From the NCBI GenBank assembly GCA_963760405.1, contig CAVXCV010000011.1, positions 1-64,000 on the forward strand: a stretch of DNA of 64,000 nt, given 5' to 3'. A program made the translations under genes and the position numbers. This DNA is from RYN-230 sp963760405 (lineage in GTDB: Bacteria > Actinomycetota > Actinomycetes > Streptosporangiales > Streptosporangiaceae). The notes below the pieces were generated by a model that did no database searches, was not told where the DNA came from, and saw nothing but the letters and a program-made list of their open reading frames with translations. Shown in pieces: positions 58,311-64,000 of the stretch; position 1 is the stretch's first letter; every line of letters starts with the position of its first letter.

Positions 58311-58870
58311 CGCCGGCCTCGCCCACGACGCGCAGTGCGCTGGCCGTGGTCTCGGTGAACTCATCGATGTTGGCCCGGGTGCCGGGTCCGGCCGAGCGGG
58401 ACGCGATCGAGGCCACGATCTCCGCGCAGGGCACGTCCACCACCCGGCTGACCGCGCTGACCATCGGGGCGCTGGCCTGGCCGCCACAGGTGATCATGTT
58501 GACGTTGCTTGGCGCCAAGGTTGATGTCGAGATTGACCGGCGGGCACACATACGGGCCGACCGCGGCGGGCGTCAGGTCCACCGCCACGATGCCCGCCTC
58601 CGCATACCGGGGGGCATTGGCGGCATGCGCCCGGGCGCTGGTGGCCTCGAACACGATGTCCGGCAGCGGGTCGCGGCGCAGCAGCCAGCCGATGCCCTCG
58701 TGGCTTGCTTCCAGCCCCAGCCGGGCGGCCCGGCGCAGCCCGTCCGACTCCGGGTCCACCCCCACTATGTACCGCGGCTGTACCGCGGCGCTGCGGCGCA
58801 GCAGCTTGAACATCAGGTCGGTGCCGATGTTGCCGGAGCCGACGACCGCGGCGACCGCCTTCTCCCTCAC
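58177..58870 (-). pseudogene. dmpF: Acetaldehyde dehydrogenase (acylating), frameshifted and C-terminally deleted
   Basis: The N-terminal frame (GTG at 58870, GTGA overlap with the hydratase) has GSGNIGTDLMFKLLRR (NAD-binding loop), VFEATSARAHAANAPRYAEA and AVDLTPAAVGPYV. After a shift near 58513, NVNMITCGGQASAPMVSAVS with the catalytic Cys and GPGTRANIDEFTETTASALR follow. Homology then stops abruptly near 58317. About 115 C-terminal residues of the dimerisation/aldolase-binding domain are missing, and the sequence passes straight into the aldolase gene. No functional dehydrogenase can be made as read. Confidence 0.85.
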
Positions 58871-59718
58871 TGGCCCGCCTCCCTGGCTGTATCACCCGCT
58901 CGCGCCTCCGGCGCTGTGCTTCCTGCTCGCGCCTCCGGCGCGAAGCTCGCGGTGACGCTGCCGAGGCCACCGAACATGGCGGTGAATACCCCACCGCCGC
59001 TGACCGGCACCGAGGCGGTGATCGAGCCCGGCAGCACCACATGCCCGGCCCGCAGCACCACGCCCCGCTCGCCCAGCACGTTGGCCAGCCAGACCAGAGA
59101 CGTCAGCGGCGACCCGAGCACCGCGCCGCCCGCGCCGGTGCCGACGATCTCGCCGCCCCGGCGCAGCACGCAGCCGGACAGCCGCAGGTCGGTCTCGCCC
59201 AGCCGCCGTGGGCTGCTGCCCAGCACGACGCCGCCCGAGGACGCGTTGTCCGCGATCGTGTCCGGCAGGGCGATCTTCCAGTCCCTGATCCGGCTGTCGA
59301 TGATCTCCAGCGCGGGCAGCACGAAATCCACCGCGGCAGCGGCCTCAGCCGCGGTCACCCCGGGCCCGCTCAGATCCCGGCTGAGCACGAACGCGACCTC
59401 GGGCTCGATCCGCGGCTGCAGGAACCCGGCCACCGGGATCGGCATGTTCTCCAGGTAGAACATGCCGTCGAGCAGATGGCCGTAGTCCGGCTGGTTCACG
59501 CCCATCTGGCGCTGCATGACCGCGGAGGTCAGGCCGACCTTGTGACCCAGCACCCGGGCTCCCGCCGCGGTCCGCTGGCCGATCTGGATCAGCTGGATCT
59601 CATAGGCGTCGGCCAGCGTCAGCCCGGCGTACTTGTCGGTCAGCGGCTCCACGGGAACGCGGCTGGCGTAGGCCGACAGCAGCATCTCCGCCGCCTCGGC
59701 CCGGCTTACGGCATCCAT
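58867..59718 (-). CDS. dmpE: 2-keto-4-pentenoate hydratase
   Basis: The protein is 283 residues. It shows GHKVGLTSAVMQRQMGVNQP, YLENMPIPVAGFLQPRIEPE with the metal-ligand Glu pair, EIIDSRIRDWKIALPDTIAD and NASSGG. It is the first gene of the minus-strand meta-cleavage cluster and hydrates 2-hydroxypenta-2,4-dienoate to 4-hydroxy-2-oxovalerate. The C-terminal tail is unusual: it contains PEARAG repeats made by a 27-bp-period direct repeat. Confidence 0.9.
   Translation of the reverse strand: MDAVSRAEAAEMLLSAYASRVPVEPLTDKYAGLTLADAYEIQLIQIGQRTAAGARVLGHKVGLTSAVMQRQMGVNQPDYGHLLDGMFYLENMPIPVAGFLQPRIEPEVAFVLSRDLSGPGVTAAEAAAAVDFVLPALEIIDSRIRDWKIALPDTIADNASSGGVVLGSSPRRLGETDLRLSGCVLRRGGEIVGTGAGGAVLGSPLTSLVWLANVLGERGVVLRAGHVVLPGSITASVPVSGGGVFTAMFGGLGSVTASFAPEARAGSTAPEARAGDTAREAGQ
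58898..58941. repeat. 17-bp direct repeat in the 3' end of the hydratase gene
   Basis: GCTCGCGCCTCCGGCGC occurs at 58898-58914 and 58925-58941, 27 bases apart. It codes for the repeated PEARAG motif in the extra C-terminal tail. It looks like a local duplication. Confidence 0.75.
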
Positions 59719-59960
59719 CGGTCTCCCTTGCTGCTCACGGAAACTGCATACACATTGTAGGCGTCGTGCCCGATACCGGAAGGCCGGAAGGCCAGAAGGC
59801 GGGCCGGGCCGGCACCTGCGCCTGGGCCGTCCTCACCCCGTGGTCGGCGGCTGCGGCGCCCGCTGCGGCGCCCCTTCGCAGGCTGAGCCGGCACTGGCTA
59901 TGGCCGGGCTGGTCAGTGGCTGTCAGCGCGATCGGCACCTTGTTCAGCGGCCGTGGCTGG
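59719..59960 (-). promoter_or_regulatory. Upstream region of the meta-cleavage cluster
   Basis: This 242-base region precedes the hydratase. On the minus strand a TACAAT box lies near 59754-59759, about 36 bases from the hydratase ATG, suggesting a promoter there. The matching -35 is not clear. It is otherwise GC-rich and gene-free. No ring-cleavage dioxygenase or regulator lies directly upstream. Confidence 0.35.
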
Positions 59961-61195
59961 TCATTCCCGGACAGCCGTGCTGGATGGCCAGCGTGCCCGG
60001 CCGTCCCACGCGCCGGGCGCCCGGACCAGCAGCAGCGCGGCGTCGTCGTCCAGCGGCGCGCCGACGTGCCGCAGCAGGTCCTCGCGCAGCAGACCGAGCA
60101 GGGCCGCGGGGGAGCGGTCAGCCGCCGCGGCGAGTACGGCCACCCGCTCCTCCAGCGGGTAGAACTTCCGGTGCGGGTCGCGGGCCTCGGTGACCCCGTC
60201 GGTGTAGAGCAGCAAGGCGTCGCCGGGCTGGAGCGGCAGGGTCCGCTCCGCGCCCGAGGTTCCGCCGAGCGACATCAGCCGCAGCGGCAGGGCAGGTGAC
60301 GGCACATCCACGGTGGTCACCACCGGCACCGGCTGGCCGGCTGGCCCCGTGCCGGCCGGCCCCGTGCCGGCCGCGCTGCCGCCGGGCCGGCGCTCAGCAG
60401 CAGAGGCGGGGGATGGCCGCAGTTGTAGACGGTCAGGCTGCCCGCGGCCGGGTCGATCTCGGCCAGCACCGCGGTGACGAACTCCTCCAGCGGGGCCGCC
60501 GGGCGGCGGGCCAGACTGGCGTCGATCCGCCGGGCCACCTCACCGAGCGTGTATACCTCGTGTGCGACCTCACGGAAAACGCCCAGCACATCGGCGGCGA
60601 TCTCCACCGCGTCCAGCCCCTTGCCGCGGACATCGCCGACGATCAGGCGGATGCCGAACGGGGTCCGCGCCACCTCGTACAGGTCGCCGCCGACCCGGGC
60701 CTCGGCCGCGGCGGCCAGGTAGACGACCCCCAGCTCGAGCGGGCCGACCTGGCCGGGCAGCGGGCGCAGCAACGCACGCTGCGCGGCCTCGGCCACCGAG
60801 GTGACGTCGGCCAGCTTCTGGTTCTGCTGGCCGGTCCGCGCCGCGCCCGCCGCGCTGATCGCGGTCACCGCCAGCACCGACGCCAGCGCCACCAGCGATG
60901 CCTGCGCCGAGCTGGTGAACGGGATCAGCACGACCGCGATCAGCAGCATGACCGCGCCGTAGGCGATAGGCGGGCGCGAGGTCCGCGCGCCGATCCCGGC
61001 CAGCGCGGGCGGCACCGCCAGCAGGGGCAGCAGCAGCTGCCCGTTCCAGGCACTGTCCGTGCCCACGGCGACCACGGCCGCCACCGCGGGGACCGCGCAG
61101 AGCACCAGCCAGCGGCCCGATCCGGACCGTGCCCGGACAGCTGGCCAGGACCGGCCCAGCGGCGGGACCAGGAGCCGGGCCACTAGCCGCACCAT
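59961..61195 (-). pseudogene. SpoIIE/PP2C-type membrane phosphatase, one frameshift
   Basis: The N-terminal frame (from 61195) has three or four hydrophobic segments in the first 125 residues, then the SpoIIE-type PP2C domain (YLAAAAEARVGGDLYEVART, LIVGDVRGKGLDAVEIAADV, YNCGHPPPLLLS). A shift near 60380, beside a 16-bp repeat, leads to the other frame (LQPGDALLLYTDGVTEARDP, DDDAALLLVR) that ends at 59961. The metal-binding Asp residues (GGD, GDVRGKG, TDG, DDD) are all present. Such phosphatases act on anti-anti-sigma factors in actinobacterial stress signalling. Confidence 0.85.
60342..60373. repeat. Short tandem repeat at the phosphatase frameshift
   Basis: Two copies of a CCCCGTGCCGGCCGG-like unit lie side by side within a linker of the phosphatase. 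The reading-frame change is at or next to them. Repeat-associated slippage, either real or in base calling, would explain the frameshift. Confidence 0.6.
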
Positions 61196-61620
61196 GGCGC
61201 GGCCGCCGCGTCAAGCGGCATGAGACACACTCCTCGCGGGCCAGCCGGCCGCCGCGGCGGAACCGGGTAAGGGCGGCCGGAACCAGGTCAATGCGTAGCC
61301 GGTCGTGGCCACAATAGTGACTGAAACATGCTGGTCGCCAGGCCCCGGTGATCCTCGGCGGGCTGGCGGCCCGCCGTCGTGGGGAGCGTTCGTGGAACAG
61401 GCCGCCAGCCTGGGCGCCGGGCTGTCCGGCCGGACAGCGCTCAGCGCCCGTTGCGGCCGCATCGGCGGCGGGCACTCAGCCCGTTCGAGCAGGACCGGGC
61501 CAGGGGCGGCGACCTGTTCGCGCTGACCACCCAGATCCGCACGCCGTGGCGGTCGCTGAGGCCTAGGGTGCTGCGCACAGGGGCGGGCCCGGCCCCCCCG
61601 CAAGCAGCCTGGAGGCCGGG
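61196..61620. other. Gene-free stretch of 425 bases
   Basis: No coding frame here shows a recognisable motif or a good start. One plus-strand frame near 61450-61570 reads FEQDRARGGDLFALTTQIRT, which has a protein-like look but no start and no family I recognise. It may be another gene remnant. Confidence 0.3.
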
Positions 61621-61911
61621 ATGTGGCACGCCATGTTCGCCGAGCAGATCCCGTTCGCGGAGAAGATCATCCGCACGGTGGCGGTGTACGCGCTGATCGC
61701 CCTGCTGTTCCGGCTCGCCGGTAAGCGCGGCATGGCGAGCATGAACACCTTCGACTTCGTGGTCATCTTCCTGCTGTCGAACGTGGTGCAGAACGCCATC
61801 ATCGGCAACGACACGTCCCTGACTGGGGGGATCGTCGGCGCGATCACCCTGGTCACGGTGAACGCCGCCGTGAACCGGCCGGATCGAGAGCCTGCTCAGC
61901 GCCCAGTGACC
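61621..61911 (+). pseudogene. YetF/DUF421-family membrane protein, C-terminal domain deleted
   Basis: The ATG at 61621 opens MWHAMFAEQIPFAEKIIRTV. Three TM helices follow with the family motif RLAGKRGMASMNTFDFVVIF and LLSNVVQNAIIGNDTSLTGG. After NAAVNR the reading frame breaks, and a different frame gives RIESLLSAQ and a stop at 61909-61911, the usual extreme C-terminus of the family. The cytoplasmic YetF domain of roughly 120 residues between them is missing. An internal deletion joins the membrane part to the tail. Confidence 0.75.
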
Positions 61912-61950
61912 CGCTGCCCGCCCGGCGGGGTCAGCGGCGGTCAGCGGCGG

Positions 61951-62193
61951 TCAACGGCGGAACTGCGAAGTGCTCTGGTCGCCGGTGACCACGTTGGCGA
62001 CGCAGCGGTAGACGTGCGATCCGCTGTTGAACGCGGCTTCGGTCGGCGGCAGCACATCGGCGCGCCACCCGCTCACCGGAATCCGCAGTACCCCGGCGGC
62101 ATGCGCCGCGGCCAGCGCATCCGCCAGCCTGATGCCGATATCGCGCACCTGAGCCGGGCTCATCGGCCCCCGGGCGCCCTTGAACCAGGTCAC
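61951..62193 (-). pseudogene. Chimeric fragment of a Ser/Thr protein kinase
   Basis: The 80-residue frame starts at an ATG overlapping the permease stop (ATGA). It reads GPMSPAQVRDIGIRLADALA followed by AAHAAGVLRIP, close to the alpha-E helix and start of the catalytic loop (HAAGVLHRD) of bacterial Ser/Thr kinases. It then ends GSHVYRCVANVVTGDQSTSQ, which resembles the C-terminal part of septum-formation-type domains sometimes fused to such kinases. The N-lobe, catalytic residues and most of the rest are absent. It is best read as a deletion product. Confidence 0.45.
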
Positions 62194-64000
62194 TCCACCC
62201 GGAGCAGCACGGCAGCCTGGGTGCGTGCGGCGGCGCGGCCAGGAACCGCGGCGACCAGGTTCGCGAGCACCAGGACAGCCGGGAAGGCCAGCAGCACCCA
62301 GGGGGAGATGACCGGCACCGGGTCAATCGCGAACTGCCCGGCGAACACCGTCCACAGCCACCGGCCAGCGGCCAGGCCGAGCGGCAGGCCGGCGATCAGG
62401 CTGCAGCCCGCGATGGCGGTGGCCTGCCACGCCACGGTGGCCTGCACCTGCCGGCCCACGAACCCGAACGCCTTGAGGATGGCGAGATCCCGCCGCCGGC
62501 GGCGTACCGACGTGATCAGGGTGTGCGCGACCGTCCCGATGGCGAGCAGGGCCAGCAGCAGCGCCAGCGTGAGCGGCAGGCCGTTCACCCCGGCCAGGTT
62601 CCGTACCTCCGGCGGCGCCAGGGCGGGCAGCACGACCCCGGGGAACTGCCGCTCCAGGTGGGTCAGGGCCGCCGGGCCAGCGCCCGGGCGCAGCCGGACC
62701 AGGAACACGTTGACGGGCGGCGGCGGCGCGCCGTTGACCTTGTTCAATCCGGCCAGCGTCATCACCCCGCCGCGGCCCAGCGGGACCTGCTCGTTGGTGA
62801 TTTCCGGGGACAGCACGACCTGCCCGACGATATGCAGCGCGACCGGCCGGTGCGCGGTCCGGGCGGTGACGAGGTCGCCGATCCGCTTGTGCAGCGCCTG
62901 GAGGTCGCGGCCGCTCAGCGCGATCTCATCGGCCGTCCGCGGCAGGCGGCCCGCAAGCACAGGTGGCGTCACCTGTCCCCGGACCGTGCGCAGGCCCACC
63001 ACCGTGACCGGCTGGCCGTTCAATTGCCCGCCGCCCATGGCGGTCGCGGTGAACCCGGAGACATCGGGGTCCGCACGGAGCCGGGGCTCCATCTGCGCGC
63101 TGGTGTCCCCGGCATGCGGGTTGCCGACCGCGACAGTCCAGTTCCAGCCGGCGATGACGGGATTGCTGATGACGTTGTCCAGGCTGGACCCGAACACCAG
63201 GGCGGCCATGACTGCGGCTAGCGCTACCGTCATGCCGAGAACGGCCGAGCGGACCGGTACGGCCGCGGCACCGCGGCCCGGCTCGAACGCCAGCCGGACA
63301 CCGGAGACCGCGCTGGGCGGGAAGCCCTGCCGGGCCAGCCCCCCCGCGGCCCGCGAACCCCAGCCCGGGGTTTCCGCCGCGGGCGCGGTCGTGCGCAGCC
63401 GCGCCACCCGGACCGCCGTGATCGCGGCCCGCGCGGTCAGCAGCAGCGCCAGCACAGCCGCCCCGCCCAGCAGGATCGGGGCATCGAAGGAGAGTCCAGG
63501 GGAGATTTCGGCCCGGCGGGCCAGCCCGATCGGGGTGAAGGCGGAGAGCCCGTAGCCGACCGGGACCGCCAGGATCGCCCCGCCCACCGCGGCGAGTGCC
63601 CCTGGGGCGATCGCCACTGCGGTCAGCTGCCTGCGGGAGGCACCGAGGGCGCGCAGCGCCGGGAAGTCGTCCGAGCTGGTCCAGGCCAGCCGCGCCATGT
63701 TCTGCGCGACTATGACCAGCAGTGCGAGCATCACGATGCCGCCGAACGCGGCGAGCGCGAACGCCTGCAGGGACGTGCCGCGCTGCGCCGCGGCCGCTGC
63801 GGTGGCCGCGTCACTGCCCGTCAGTACCTGCGCCTGGCTGCCGAACCTGCGCTTCACCTCGGCCTGGAAAGCGGCCAGCCCCGCGTTCCCGCGTTTCAGG
63901 TGGAAGTCGAGCCCCGCGTACTTGCCGACGGAGGCTTCGACCCGGTGATAAAAGGCGGAGGTCACGTAGATCGAGCCAGTGCCGATGAAGCTGACGTTGG
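62190..64000 (-). CDS. FtsX-like ABC transporter permease, 5' end beyond the window
   Basis: The frame is continuous from the right edge to the stop at 62190, about 600 residues in view. It carries two FtsX-type permease units with TM helices at roughly the edge-proximal 190-residue stretch (FALAAFGGIVMLALLVIVAQ, LTARAAITAVRVARLRT) and again at the end (LPLTLALLLALLAIGTVAHT, RRRRDLAILKAFGFVGRQ, VLLAFPAVLVLANLVAAVPG). A large extracytoplasmic loop lies between. This is the MacB/FtsX permease layout. The partner ATPase is probably just outside the window. Confidence 0.88.
   Translation of the reverse strand, partial: NVSFIGTGSIYVTSAFYHRVEASVGKYAGLDFHLKRGNAGLAAFQAEVKRRFGSQAQVLTGSDAATAAAAAQRGTSLQAFALAAFGGIVMLALLVIVAQNMARLAWTSSDDFPALRALGASRRQLTAVAIAPGALAAVGGAILAVPVGYGLSAFTPIGLARRAEISPGLSFDAPILLGGAAVLALLLTARAAITAVRVARLRTTAPAAETPGWGSRAAGGLARQGFPPSAVSGVRLAFEPGRGAAAVPVRSAVLGMTVALAAVMAALVFGSSLDNVISNPVIAGWNWTVAVGNPHAGDTSAQMEPRLRADPDVSGFTATAMGGGQLNGQPVTVVGLRTVRGQVTPPVLAGRLPRTADEIALSGRDLQALHKRIGDLVTARTAHRPVALHIVGQVVLSPEITNEQVPLGRGGVMTLAGLNKVNGAPPPPVNVFLVRLRPGAGPAALTHLERQFPGVVLPALAPPEVRNLAGVNGLPLTLALLLALLAIGTVAHTLITSVRRRRRDLAILKAFGFVGRQVQATVAWQATAIAGCSLIAGLPLGLAAGRWLWTVFAGQFAIDPVPVISPWVLLAFPAVLVLANLVAAVPGRAAARTQAAVLLRVE

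Overview
This is a very GC-rich actinobacterial chromosome segment. The evidence is a complete conservon (histidine kinase, roadblock, DUF742 and Ras-like GTPase), a SigK/RskA pair, two LLM-class oxidoreductases of the F420-using kind, an encapsulin with a DyP cargo peroxidase, and heavy use of GTG starts with ATGA, GTGA and TGATG gene overlaps. The genus cannot be fixed from the sequence. I saw no tRNA, rRNA, CRISPR array, IS element or prophage.

Layout. 1-5.4 kb: a run of badly frameshifted metabolic genes (RibD/DHFR-like, carboxylesterase, quinone oxidoreductase, nitrilase-superfamily hydrolase, SMP-30 lactonase). 5.4-9.0 kb: glyoxalase, holin-like membrane protein, Smr protein, gluconokinase, sedolisin protease. 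9.0-13.7 kb: fasciclin remnant, sigK-rskA, an OmpR/histidine kinase pair and a membrane protein. 13.8-16.3 kb: toxin-antitoxin pair and the encapsulin/DyP nanocompartment. 16.4-26.6 kb: an acyl-CoA carboxylase catabolic operon (acyl-CoA dehydrogenase, AccD, AccA, enoyl-CoA hydratase, TIGR03084 protein, AtuA-like protein, TetR), with a divergent acyl-CoA ligase that has lost its catalytic core. 26.6-32.3 kb: aldo/keto reductase, LLM oxidoreductases, MarR, hemerythrin and an MBL-fold hydrolase. 32.3-42.6 kb: RecQ, small membrane proteins, alpha/beta hydrolase, 3-hydroxybutyrate dehydrogenase, a second helicase, TrmH methyltransferase and prfB. 42.5-48.1 kb: STAND-TPR protein and conservon. 48.3-54.5 kb: NRDE/TANGO2 protein, double-PAP2 phosphatase and a HerA-like ATPase. 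54.7-59.7 kb: lower meta-cleavage pathway for catechol-type substrates. 59.9-64 kb: SpoIIE-type phosphatase, a truncated YetF protein, a kinase-derived chimera and an FtsX-type permease cut by the window edge.

The strongest unexplained signal is lesions. Many otherwise well conserved genes carry single-base frameshifts, often in G/C runs. Several carry gene-internal deletions that cleanly remove the middle or the end of a domain: acyl-CoA ligase, alpha/beta hydrolase lid, acetaldehyde dehydrogenase C-terminus, YetF C-domain, and probably an EamA transporter and a protein kinase. This looks mostly like assembly or read error, but true decay cannot be excluded from the sequence alone. Intact items worth attention are the encapsulin/DyP pair with a visible cargo tag, an apparently leaderless autoregulated sigK promoter, a release factor 2 whose SPF recognition tripeptide reads SKF, a histidine kinase with an in-frame amber codon before a conserved tail, and several clean operator-like palindromes.
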